Source: JAGPUQ01 sp049325095
GTDB taxonomy: Bacteria > Pseudomonadota > Gammaproteobacteria > Pseudomonadales > Porticoccaceae
Assembly: GCA_049325095.1 (NCBI GenBank)
Contig: JBMOPO010000064.1
Span: forward strand, 1-23,213
Reading direction: 5' to 3'
Length of the DNA: 23,213 nucleotides
In this document: in pieces, positions 6,779 to 14,220 of the stretch
Layout: every line of letters begins with the position of its first letter
Numbering within the stretch: position 1 is the stretch's first letter
Program-made: the position numbers and the translations under genes
Notes under the pieces: model-generated
The model's database searches: none
What the model was told of the DNA's origin: nothing
What the model saw: only the letters and a program-made list of their open reading frames with translations

Positions 6779-8458
6779 TCAGGCGTTGACGCCCCGGCGC
6801 AGCAGCCGGCCGGGCAGGGCACCCCCCGCCACCAGATCCCGGTCGCCCTGGCGCAGCAGCACGCCGTTGACGATCACCGCGTCGATGCCCTGGGCCCGGG
6901 AGATGAGGCGGTCCTGGCCGGCGGGCTGGTCGTAGACCCGCTCCAGGCCGCCGGCGGCGACGGTGGCGGGGTCGATTACCACCACATCGGCCGGTTTGCC
7001 CAGTTGCAGCAGGCCCCGGTCCTTGATGCCGAACACCTCGGCGGGCCGCGAGGTCAGCATGCGGATCGCCTCCTCGAAGCGCAGCGCCTTTTTCTCCCGC
7101 ACCCAGTGGCCGAGCAGGTAGGTGGGCAGGCAGGCGTCGCACAATTGGTTGGCATGGGCGCCGGCGTCGGACAGGCCGAGCACGGTGTGGGGGTTCTTGA
7201 GCAGTTCCTCGACCACGGTCTCGTCGGCGTTGGCCACCGGCATCCGGAAGCGGGCCTCGAGGTTGGTGGCCAGCGCCAGATCGAAGCCGAGGTCGATGGT
7301 CTCGACGCCCAGTTCGCGGGCGACCTCGGCCACGGTGCGCTCCTCGTACTGGGGATGGCTGGCGCACATCGAGATCACCGACTGTTCCCAGGAGGTGCGG
7401 AACGAGGGGCGCACGCCGGCCATCTTTGCCTTCACCGCGCGGCGGAACTCGGGATCGGCGTAGAGCTTCTTCTTGCCCGTGGCGTCGGCGGCGGCCACCG
7501 GCTTGAACACCGACAGGCTTTCGAAGGGGAAGGGCTCCCTGAACTGGAACTCGAAGCACAGCGGGCGCGGCGTCACCTGGGGCACGATGTTGCGGCCGTG
7601 ACCGATCAGCTCGGCGGTGCGTTCGAGCTGCCGGATGTGGGCATCCGGGCTGATCATGCCGGCGAGCAGCGCGGTCCAGCTGATGGTGATGCCGTTCTCC
7701 GCGGCGAGCTGTTCGTATTCGTCGAACCACAGCTCCTTGCCGGCGGTGGCCTGCAGCATCCCGCGGCCGCCCCGGAGCGCCGAGACCAGGGTGCGGATCT
7801 CCTCGTAGGAGGCGACCCGGCTGGGTACCGGCCGGCCCTTGTAGCCGACGTGGCTGGGCGACTTGGAGGTGGCGAAACCGATGGCGCCGGCGGCCAGCGC
7901 CTCGTCGACGATGCGGCGCATGCGCTCGATCTCGTCCGGGGTGGCCGCGCGCTCGGTGGCCTCCTCGCCCATCACATAGAGCCGGGTCGGGGTGTGGCCG
8001 ATGAGCACGCCGACGTTGATCGCGGTGCCGGCCCGCTCGATGGCGTCGAGGTACTGGGGAAAGGTCTCGAAGGGCCAGTCGGCGCCGAGCCCGGCGTGGA
8101 GCGCGGCGGGACTCATGCCCTCGACCTTCTCCAGGGTGCCGATGATCAGCTCGCGGTGCTCCGGGCGGGTCGGGGCGACCCCGAAGCCGCAGTTGCCGAG
8201 CACCACGGTGGTGACGCCGTGCCAGGGGGAGATGGTCAGCATCCGGTCCCAGAGCACCTGGGCGTCGTAGTGGGTGTGGATGTCGACGAAGCCCGGCGCG
8301 ACCATCCTGTCCGTGGCGTCGATGGTGGCGGCGGCGGTGCCGGGTGCCTGCCCGAGCGCCACCACCTTACCGTCCTTGATGGCGACGTCGCCCCGATAGC
8401 CGGGCGCGCCGGTGCCGTCCACGATGGTACCGCCGGTGATTTTCAGGTCGTAGTTCAT
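6779..8458 (-). CDS. D-aminoacylase-like amidohydrolase (N-acyl-D-amino-acid deacylase family)
   Basis: This 559-residue protein belongs to the metal-dependent amidohydrolase superfamily, in the D-aminoacylase/N-acyl-D-amino-acid deacylase group (COG3653-like). The small beta-domain N-terminus KITGGTIVDGTGAPGYRGDV leads into PGFVDIHTHYDAQ with metal-ligand H61 and H63. TTVVLGNCGFGVAP contains C90, equivalent to the unusual metal-binding cysteine of D-aminoacylases. The GLSDAGAH motif near residue 431 supplies the catalytic aspartate, and the C-terminal GLLQLGKPADVVVIDP closes the beta-domain. A good Shine-Dalgarno (GAGG) lies 5 bases before the ATG. It probably hydrolyses an N-acyl or cyclic amide bond in the cytoplasm; no signal peptide is seen. 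The substrate is unknown, and related families include dihydropyrimidinase-like enzymes. It is likely co-transcribed with the upstream hydrolase at 8527-9630. Confidence 0.88.
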   Translation of the reverse strand: MNYDLKITGGTIVDGTGAPGYRGDVAIKDGKVVALGQAPGTAAATIDATDRMVAPGFVDIHTHYDAQVLWDRMLTISPWHGVTTVVLGNCGFGVAPTRPEHRELIIGTLEKVEGMSPAALHAGLGADWPFETFPQYLDAIERAGTAINVGVLIGHTPTRLYVMGEEATERAATPDEIERMRRIVDEALAAGAIGFATSKSPSHVGYKGRPVPSRVASYEEIRTLVSALRGGRGMLQATAGKELWFDEYEQLAAENGITISWTALLAGMISPDAHIRQLERTAELIGHGRNIVPQVTPRPLCFEFQFREPFPFESLSVFKPVAAADATGKKKLYADPEFRRAVKAKMAGVRPSFRTSWEQSVISMCASHPQYEERTVAEVARELGVETIDLGFDLALATNLEARFRMPVANADETVVEELLKNPHTVLGLSDAGAHANQLCDACLPTYLLGHWVREKKALRFEEAIRMLTSRPAEVFGIKDRGLLQLGKPADVVVIDPATVAAGGLERVYDQPAGQDRLISRAQGIDAVIVNGVLLRQGDRDLVAGGALPGRLLRRGVNA

Positions 8459-8479
8459 GGCGTTGCCTCAATCGTTGGG

Positions 8480-8508
8480 CGCGCCGCCCGGCCCGGCCGG
8501 GCGGCGCG
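8480..8508 (-). promoter_or_regulatory. 13-bp GC-only hairpin between the two amidohydrolase genes
   Basis: CGCGCCGCCCGGC (8480-8492) and GCCGGGCGGCGCG (8496-8508) form a perfect 13-bp stem with a 3-base loop. It sits in the 68-bp gap between the genes, ending 21 bases before the downstream ATG. It could limit read-through, protect the upstream mRNA's 3' end, or hinder ribosome loading on the downstream gene. No U-tract follows. Confidence 0.6.
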
Positions 8509-8526
8509 GCGGGAGTCCCGGCCGGT

Positions 8527-9630
8527 TCATATCGGCAGGTTGTAGCACTCCGCGACATTGTCGTGGAGGATCCAGTTCTTTTCTTCCTCCGACAGGTCCT
8601 TGGTGTGCTCGGCGAGGATCTCCTGCGACCAGGGCCAGGTGGAATCGCTGTGCGGGAAATCATTGGCCCACATCAGCCGCCGCGGGTTCATCTCGGCGCG
8701 GTGCCGGAACGCGGTCCAGTCGTCCTGGAAGGTCAGATAGATGTTGCTCTGGAAATACTCGCTGGGCAGTTTTTCCAGCGGCGGGCACTTCATCCAGTAG
8801 CGATGGCGGTTGTAGGCGTGGTCCATGCGGTAGATGAAGTGCGGCACCCAGCCGGCATCGGCCTCGGCGCAGACCACTTTCAGCTTGGGATGGCGCTCGA
8901 ATACGCCGCCGAACACGAAGGTGCCCAGGATGTCCTGGCAGCCGCGCATGATGGCGAGGAAGCCGTTGATCTTGGGGCCGCGCTGCTTGTTGAGCTGATC
9001 GGACTTCGAGGTGAGGATGTGGAACGACAGCGGCAGATCCAGATCCACGGCCGCTTCCCACAGAGGGTCGTACATCGGATCGTGGTAGTCCGCCTCCGGC
9101 GGGTTGCCGGTCATCATCACCCCGACGTAGCCGCGCTGCTTGGCGTCTTCCAGCTCCCGGATGCCCTCGTCGACCGAGCGCAGCGCCACCTGGCCGAGGC
9201 CGAACAGGCGGTTTTTGGGCGCGTCGGCGATGTAGCCTTCGAGCCAGCGGTTGTAGGCCTGGAAGCAGGCGGCCTGGTAATCGAGGTCCGGATGGTTGCA
9301 CAGCATCATGCCCACGGTGGGGTAGATGAGCTCGGCGGCGACCCCGTCGCGGTCCTGGTCGGCGACCCGGTACTTGGCGTCCCAGGAGCTGCGCGGCAGG
9401 TCGGAAAACTTCATCCCGCCGGGTTTCAGTTCCTCCGGCTTGCGTCCGGCCGCGGCCACCAGGCCCATGGGCACCGGCTGATCCAGCCCCTCGATCACGA
9501 AGATGTCGCCGTACTTTTCGTGTTCGATCATGTGCGGGGCGCGATCGCGGTACTTGGGATCGATGAAATCCAGGTAACAGTTCGGCGGCTCGGCGATATG
9601 CGAGTCCGCGGAAATCACGGGTTTGGTCAT
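8527..9630 (-). CDS. Amidohydrolase-2 family metal-dependent TIM-barrel hydrolase/decarboxylase
   Basis: This 367-residue protein matches the PF04909 amidohydrolase-2 family, which includes ACMSD-type decarboxylases and various hydrolases. The N-terminal motif ISADSHIAEPP supplies D9 and H11 (a DxH variant of the usual HxH). H204 lies in LPLSFHILTS, the block VVCAEADAGWVPHFIYRMDH is at residues 252-271, and the catalytic aspartate D324 is in LMWANDFPHSDSTWP. The start at ATG 9630 is supported by GAGGA about 9 bases upstream; the open frame continues far upstream but without family similarity. It is the first gene of a two-gene minus-strand unit. The reaction is not predictable from sequence; many relatives occur in catabolic clusters for aromatic or amide compounds. 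Confidence 0.88.
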   Translation of the reverse strand: MTKPVISADSHIAEPPNCYLDFIDPKYRDRAPHMIEHEKYGDIFVIEGLDQPVPMGLVAAAGRKPEELKPGGMKFSDLPRSSWDAKYRVADQDRDGVAAELIYPTVGMMLCNHPDLDYQAACFQAYNRWLEGYIADAPKNRLFGLGQVALRSVDEGIRELEDAKQRGYVGVMMTGNPPEADYHDPMYDPLWEAAVDLDLPLSFHILTSKSDQLNKQRGPKINGFLAIMRGCQDILGTFVFGGVFERHPKLKVVCAEADAGWVPHFIYRMDHAYNRHRYWMKCPPLEKLPSEYFQSNIYLTFQDDWTAFRHRAEMNPRRLMWANDFPHSDSTWPWSQEILAEHTKDLSEEEKNWILHDNVAECYNLPI

Positions 9631-9769
9631 GGCAGGGTCCTCGGTTGGGTGTTGAAGCGCGAAACTGCGATCCGGCGGCGGAACGATGCGGGCCGTTGGT
9701 TGTGGGTTTGCGGCCGCTTTGCCCCTAGTAAACCGCAAGCAATGGGGAAATTCCATGCCGGCCGCGACC

Positions 9770-9806
9770 GACCTGCCTGCCGCGCTCCGCTCGGCGCAGG
9801 CAGGTC
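9770..9806. repeat. 11-bp inverted repeat in the divergent intergenic region
   Basis: GACCTGCCTGC (9770-9780) is exactly complementary in reverse to GCAGGCAGGTC (9796-9806), with a 15-base spacer. It lies in the 232-bp gap between the divergent amidohydrolase and DUF502 genes. It could be a leader hairpin for the DUF502 gene, an operator, or a copy of a dispersed palindrome. I see no second copy in this window. The rest of the gap shows no convincing promoter hexamers. Confidence 0.6.
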
Positions 9807-9862
9807 CCGCGCCCCGGTTGCCGCTATGCTGGCGCCATCGCCCAATCGCCCCGGGAGTCCCC

Positions 9863-10570
9863 ATGAAAGCCCGTGTACTGGTCATTCTGCTCAGCGGTCT
9901 GGCGGTGGTGCTGCCGGGCCTGCTGATACTGATGGTGCTGCAGTGGCTGTTCCTGCTGCTTGCCGATCTGCTCGCCCCGCTGACGGATCTGTTGTCGCAG
10001 CAGGCCGGCTTCCAGCGATGGGTGGCGCTGCTGGCGGTGGTCGCGGCGCTGCTGGCGACCTGTTTCACCGTGGGCCTGGCGGTGCGCACCCGGATTGGGC
10101 GCTGGCTGCACGAGGTGGTGGAAACCGGGCTGGCCCGCGTGGTGCCCGGCTACCGCGTGACGCGCGATCTGGTGCAGGAGCTGCTCGGCACCGGCGACGG
10201 CATCCGCGCGCTGAACGGCGAACCGGCGCTGGCGCGCATCCACGGCCTGGAGTCTCCGGTGCGGGTGACCGCGATCGTCACCAGCCGCCATGCCGACGGC
10301 GGCTACACGGTCTATGTGCCGACCGCGCCCTTTCCGACCTCGGGCTTCGTCTATCACCTGCCCGCCGATTGCGTCGAGCTGCTGCCGGGGGTGAGCGTGG
10401 AGGCGGCGCTGCGCACCGTGATCACCTGTGGCGCCGGGTCCGCCGAGGTGCTGGCCCGCGGCCGGGCGTCGCTCAGCGCCGCCGCCGCTGCAGATCGCGC
10501 ACCAGGAAGCGCGCCGGGCTCAGCGCCTGCACCAGATTCCGCGGCAGCGGCCGCGGGCGACCCTCGATGA
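9863..10570 (+). CDS. DUF502 family membrane protein
   Basis: This 235-residue protein has two N-terminal membrane helices (about residues 5-35 and 50-75), then a DUF502 domain. Family blocks include VPGYRVTRDLVQELL (94-108), YTVYVPTAPFPTSGFVYHLP (148-167) and LLPGVSVEAALRTVITCG (173-190). The molecular function of DUF502 proteins is unknown. The start at ATG 9863 follows GGGAG at about 8 bases; the frame is open further upstream but without family sequence. Residues 204-235 are an Ala/Pro/Ser tail encoded antisense to the end of mnmC. This tail is probably non-conserved and shows that the two genes overlap tail to tail by 98 bp. Confidence 0.85.
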   Translation: MKARVLVILLSGLAVVLPGLLILMVLQWLFLLLADLLAPLTDLLSQQAGFQRWVALLAVVAALLATCFTVGLAVRTRIGRWLHEVVETGLARVVPGYRVTRDLVQELLGTGDGIRALNGEPALARIHGLESPVRVTAIVTSRHADGGYTVYVPTAPFPTSGFVYHLPADCVELLPGVSVEAALRTVITCGAGSAEVLARGRASLSAAAAADRAPGSAPGSAPAPDSAAAAAGDPR

Positions 10571-12500
10571 GGTCGGCAAGCAGGGCGGCGCACAGCGGGG
10601 CATAGGCCAGACCGCGGGAGCCGTGTCCGGCGTGGAGATAGAGCCCGGGCCAGCAGGCGCCGGTGCGCGGCAGCGCGGCGCGGGCGTCGCGGCGCAGGGG
10701 CGCCATGACTTCCAGGAACTCGTCGAGGCGCGGCGCCGGCCCGGCGATGGGCAGGTAATCCGGGGTGACGCAGCGCAGGCCCGCGCGCCCCTCGAGCTGC
10801 GCCGGGTCGGGGTCGCCGAGGGCTTCGGCCAGCGCCGGGTCGGTGGCGCGGACCCTGGCGAGGTTGTCGCCATGGCTTAGGGCATCGACCGCCAGGGAGA
10901 CGGAATCCGGGCGATAGGTCGCGCCCAGGGTATGGCGGCCGTCCACCGCCGGCGCCAGGTATCCCTGGCCGCAGACCGGCAGCCGCAGCCCGCGGCTGGC
11001 CGGCGTCGCCGGGCAACTGGTGATCTGGCCCTGGATGGTGCGCAGCGGCAGATGCGCGCTGGCCGCCCAGTGCCGCAGCCCCGCGGCCGCGGCCAGCACC
11101 AGGACCGGGAACACCTCGTCTACCGGCTGCGCGGGTGCATCCAACCGCCAGCCGCCCGCCGTCCCCGACCAGGCGCGGATGTCGAGTGCGTCGAAGCGGA
11201 TGCGGGGATGGTCGAGCAGCCGCCGGCACAGCTCCGCGGGCGGCAGCCAGCCCAGCCCGCGCAGCAGCAGCCCGCAGCCGGCGGCCAGCGGCACGCCGAC
11301 GGTCCGCACCAGGTCCGGCCCCTCCAGCAGGGTCGCGAGTTCGCCGGGGTAGTGTGCCGCGAGCTGGCGCAATCGGCCGGCCTCGCCGGAGTCCCGGGGC
11401 AGTATCAGCACCCCGCTGTCGGCGCCGATCCCGGCGCGCCAGAACGGCCGATAGTAGTTGCGGGCGTAGAGCAGGGCAGCGAGATTGATGCGGGTGAAGG
11501 CCGAATCCGCAGCGGCCAGGCGCGGATAGACGATGCCCTGGGGATTGCCGGAGGCCCCGCCGGCGATGCCGCGGCCGTCGAATACCCGCACCCGCCAGCC
11601 GCGCCCGGCCAGGGCCCGGGCGATGGTGCAGCCGGCGAGACCGGCGCCCACCACGGCCGCGCTGCGCGCACCTTCGGCGTGGAAACCCGCGCCCAGATCC
11701 CAGGGCGTTCCGGGGCGGCGCAGGCGCTGCGCCGCGGCTGGAGAGGCCGGCGCGGCGGGCGGTGCGGCGAACCGGCCGCGCAGCATTTCGCGCTTGGCCC
11801 CGTAACCGGGAACGCGCCGCACCTCGAATCCGGCCGCGGCCAATCCGCGGCGCACCGCGCCCGCGGCGGTGAAGGTGGCGAAGGTGGTGCCCGGCCGGCT
11901 ATGGGCCGCGAGCTGCACGAACAGCCCGGCGCTCCACATCTCGGGGTTGCGCGCCGGCGCGAAGCCATCCAGGAACCAGGCGTCGATGCCCCGCGCGGCC
12001 TGGGTCTCGAATCCGTCCTGCGCCGCACAGCGAGCCGCTTCGAGCTGCGCCTCGGCGTCGCCCCACAGCAGGGAGAGCTGGATCCGGCCGCCGGCCAGCG
12101 CCAAGCGGTGGCAGCCGGGCAGGGGGGGCGGGTAGGCGTCGAGCAGCTCCCCGGCCAGGGGCGAAGTGTCGCCGCGCGCCGCCAGCACCAGTTCCAGATC
12201 GGCGCGCCGCAGGGGATGTTTTTCCACGCTGAGGTAATGCAGCACCGCCGGTTCCGGGACCTGCGCCAGCCAGGTCTCGGCAGCGACCAGAAAGTTGAGC
12301 CCGGTGCCGAAGCCGGTCTCGCCGATGGCGAAATCCTGCCCCTGCCAGCGCGCCGGCAGCTCGTTGCCGGCCATGAACACCTGGCGGACCTCGTCCCGGC
12401 CGTCGGCGGAGGTGTAATAGACATCGCCGAAGGCAGCCGAGCGGGGCAGGCCATCCCGCCAGTCGAGCGTCGCGGGGACGATGCCCGGGGCAGCCGCCAT
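10473..12500 (-). CDS. mnmC: MnmC, bifunctional tRNA mnm5s2U34 methyltransferase/FAD oxidase
   Basis: MnmC performs the last two steps of mnm5s2U formation at tRNA position 34. The FAD domain removes the carboxymethyl group of cmnm5s2U, and the SAM domain methylates the resulting nm5s2U. With ATG at 12500 the protein is 675 residues, close to E. coli MnmC (668). The N-terminal domain has FAIGETGFGTGLNFL (57-71, SAM binding) and DAWFLDGFAPARNPEMW (173-189). The C-terminal domain starts with AVVGAGLAGCTIARAL (282-297, FAD Rossmann motif) and ends in SPARFLVRDL, as in relatives. Start 12500 is preferred because TGAGG lies about 5 bases upstream and LDWRDG then falls near residue 12. ATG codons at 12602 and 12617 and a TTG at 12626 are in frame and would add a Pro-rich extension. 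Confidence 0.95.
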   Translation of the reverse strand: MAAAPGIVPATLDWRDGLPRSAAFGDVYYTSADGRDEVRQVFMAGNELPARWQGQDFAIGETGFGTGLNFLVAAETWLAQVPEPAVLHYLSVEKHPLRRADLELVLAARGDTSPLAGELLDAYPPPLPGCHRLALAGGRIQLSLLWGDAEAQLEAARCAAQDGFETQAARGIDAWFLDGFAPARNPEMWSAGLFVQLAAHSRPGTTFATFTAAGAVRRGLAAAGFEVRRVPGYGAKREMLRGRFAAPPAAPASPAAAQRLRRPGTPWDLGAGFHAEGARSAAVVGAGLAGCTIARALAGRGWRVRVFDGRGIAGGASGNPQGIVYPRLAAADSAFTRINLAALLYARNYYRPFWRAGIGADSGVLILPRDSGEAGRLRQLAAHYPGELATLLEGPDLVRTVGVPLAAGCGLLLRGLGWLPPAELCRRLLDHPRIRFDALDIRAWSGTAGGWRLDAPAQPVDEVFPVLVLAAAAGLRHWAASAHLPLRTIQGQITSCPATPASRGLRLPVCGQGYLAPAVDGRHTLGATYRPDSVSLAVDALSHGDNLARVRATDPALAEALGDPDPAQLEGRAGLRCVTPDYLPIAGPAPRLDEFLEVMAPLRRDARAALPRTGACWPGLYLHAGHGSRGLAYAPLCAALLADLIEGRPRPLPRNLVQALSPARFLVRDLQRRRR

Positions 12501-12626
12501 CCCGACCTCAGCGGCGGGGACGCCGTGCGCCGTCCCGGCCACCGGCAGCGGGATTGGGGAGGGCGGATCGCGACCCGCCGCCGGCCGCGGCGAGCGGCGC
12601 ATGAAATCCCTTGGCATCCATGGCAA

Positions 12627-12680
12627 GAATTCTAAACTGGAATCGAAGGAATCAAAGTTATGAATTTGTATTATTCTGCC
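12627..12680. promoter_or_regulatory. AT-rich divergent promoter region for mnmC and leuC
   Basis: This AT-rich stretch stands out from its GC-rich surroundings. On the minus strand, TTGATT (12650-12655) and TAGAAT (12629-12634) are separated by 15 bases and could drive mnmC. On the plus strand, TATTAT (12669-12674) is a possible -10 for leuC, without a clear -35. Both assignments are tentative, but promoter activity somewhere in the stretch is likely. Confidence 0.45.
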
Positions 12681-12718
12681 TCCATGGCTAGAATCCGCCG
12701 CCTCCGGAAGCCTCCTGC

Positions 12719-12739
12719 CGCCGCCCGAAAACAGCGGCG
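12719..12739 (+). promoter_or_regulatory. Small stem-loop in the leuC leader
   Basis: CGCCGC (12719-12724) pairs with GCGGCG (12734-12739) around the loop CCGAAAACA. It lies about 50 bases before the leuC ATG. No leucine-rich leader peptide and no following U-tract were seen, so classical attenuation is not supported. Confidence 0.3.
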
Positions 12740-12786
12740 TGGCGAGCGCGACAATCCGGTTTACTGACCATTTTTCGGACCGAGCG

Positions 12787-14220
12787 ATGGCTGGAAAAAC
12801 CCTCTACGACAAGCTCTGGGAAGCGCATCTGGTGCGCGAAAACCCGGACGGTTCCGCGCTGCTCTACATCGATCGCCAACTGCTGCACGAGGTGACCTCG
12901 CCGCAGGCGTTCGAGGGGCTGCGCCTCGCCGGCCGCAAGCCCTGGCGGGTCGATGCCAATCTGGCGACGCCGGATCACAACGTCCCCACCACCAGCGCGG
13001 AGCGCCGGGGCGGGATTGCCGCCATCGCCGATCCGGTGTCCCGCCTCCAGGTGCAGACCCTGGACGACAACTGCGCCGAGTACGGGATCCCCGAATACGC
13101 CATGAACGACCCCCGCCAGGGGATCGTGCACGTGATCGGCCCGGAGCAGGGCGCCACCCTGCCGGGCATGACGGTGGTGTGCGGCGATTCCCACACCTCC
13201 ACCCACGGCGCCTTCGGGGCGCTGGCCCAGGGCATCGGCACGTCCGAGGTCGAGCATGTGCTCGCCACCCAGTGCCTGATCGCCCAGAAGATGAAGAACC
13301 TGCTGGTGCGTATCGAGGGCGAACTGGCCCCGGGCGTCACCGCCAAGGACCTGGTGCTGGCCGTGATCGGCCGGATCGGCGCCGCCGGCGGCACCGGCCA
13401 CGCGCTCGAATTCGCCGGCAGCACAGTGCGGGCGCTGTCCATGGAGGGGCGCATGACCCTGTGCAACATGGCCATCGAGGCCGGCGCCCGGGTCGGGCTG
13501 ATCGGCGTCGACGACCAGACCATCGAGTACGTCCGCGGCCGGCCGCTGGCCCCCACCGGAGCCCTCTGGGACCGGGCGGTGGCGAGCTGGAGGGAACTGC
13601 ATTCCGATCCCGATGCCCGGTTCGATAAGGTGGTGGAACTGGATGCCGGGCAGATCAAGCCCCAGGTCACCTGGGGGACCTCCCCGGAAATGGTGCTGCC
13701 GGTCGATGGCCGGGTGCCGGACCCGGCCGCCGAACCCGACCCGACCCGGCGCGAGTCCATCGTCCGGGCGCTGAAATACATGGGGCTCGCGCCCAACCAG
13801 GCGATCACCGACATCCGCCTCGACCGGGTGTTCATCGGCTCCTGCACCAATTCCCGGATCGAGGACCTGCGCGCCGCCGCCGCGGTCGCCCGCGGGCGCC
13901 GGGTGGCCGCCACCATTCGGCAGGCCCTGGTGGTGCCGGGGTCGGCGCCGGTCAAGGCGCAGGCCGAGCGCGAAGGGCTGGACCGGATCTTCCGGGAGGC
14001 CGGCTTCGAGTGGCGCGAACCCGGCTGTTCCATGTGCCTGGCCATGAACGCCGACCGGCTGGAGGCGGGGGAGCACTGCGCCTCCACCTCCAACCGCAAT
14101 TTCGAGGGCCGCCAGGGCGCCGGCGGCCGCACCCATCTGGTCAGCCCGGCGATGGCGGCGGCGGCGGCGATCGCCGGCCATTTCGTCGATGTCCGGGAAT
14201 TGCTGGAGCAGACACCATGA
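12787..14220 (+). CDS. leuC: LeuC, 3-isopropylmalate dehydratase large subunit
   Basis: LeuC is the [4Fe-4S] aconitase-family subunit that, with LeuD, isomerises 2-isopropylmalate to 3-isopropylmalate in leucine biosynthesis. The protein is 477 residues. Cluster ligands are C353 (IGSCTNSRIEDL) and C414 and C417 (EPGCSMCLAMN), matching the E. coli arrangement. Further family blocks include CGDSHTSTHGAFGALAQGIGTSEVEHV (starting at residue 132) and STSNRNFEGRQG (433-444). The start MAGKTLYDKLWEAH fits the family; an in-frame ORF extension back to 12739 lacks similarity. The stop overlaps the leuD start (ATGA), indicating coupled translation of the two subunits. Confidence 0.98.
   Translation: MAGKTLYDKLWEAHLVRENPDGSALLYIDRQLLHEVTSPQAFEGLRLAGRKPWRVDANLATPDHNVPTTSAERRGGIAAIADPVSRLQVQTLDDNCAEYGIPEYAMNDPRQGIVHVIGPEQGATLPGMTVVCGDSHTSTHGAFGALAQGIGTSEVEHVLATQCLIAQKMKNLLVRIEGELAPGVTAKDLVLAVIGRIGAAGGTGHALEFAGSTVRALSMEGRMTLCNMAIEAGARVGLIGVDDQTIEYVRGRPLAPTGALWDRAVASWRELHSDPDARFDKVVELDAGQIKPQVTWGTSPEMVLPVDGRVPDPAAEPDPTRRESIVRALKYMGLAPNQAITDIRLDRVFIGSCTNSRIEDLRAAAAVARGRRVAATIRQALVVPGSAPVKAQAEREGLDRIFREAGFEWREPGCSMCLAMNADRLEAGEHCASTSNRNFEGRQGAGGRTHLVSPAMAAAAAIAGHFVDVRELLEQTP

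Noticed and set aside
7004..8545. 513-codon plus-strand frame opposite the D-aminoacylase-like gene
   Set aside because: It is a shadow of a gene with clear catalytic motifs and shows no domain of its own.
8563..10605. 680-codon plus-strand frame crossing the amidohydrolase-2 gene and the DUF502 gene
   Set aside because: It overlaps two supported genes in other frames and its translation has no recognisable motif.
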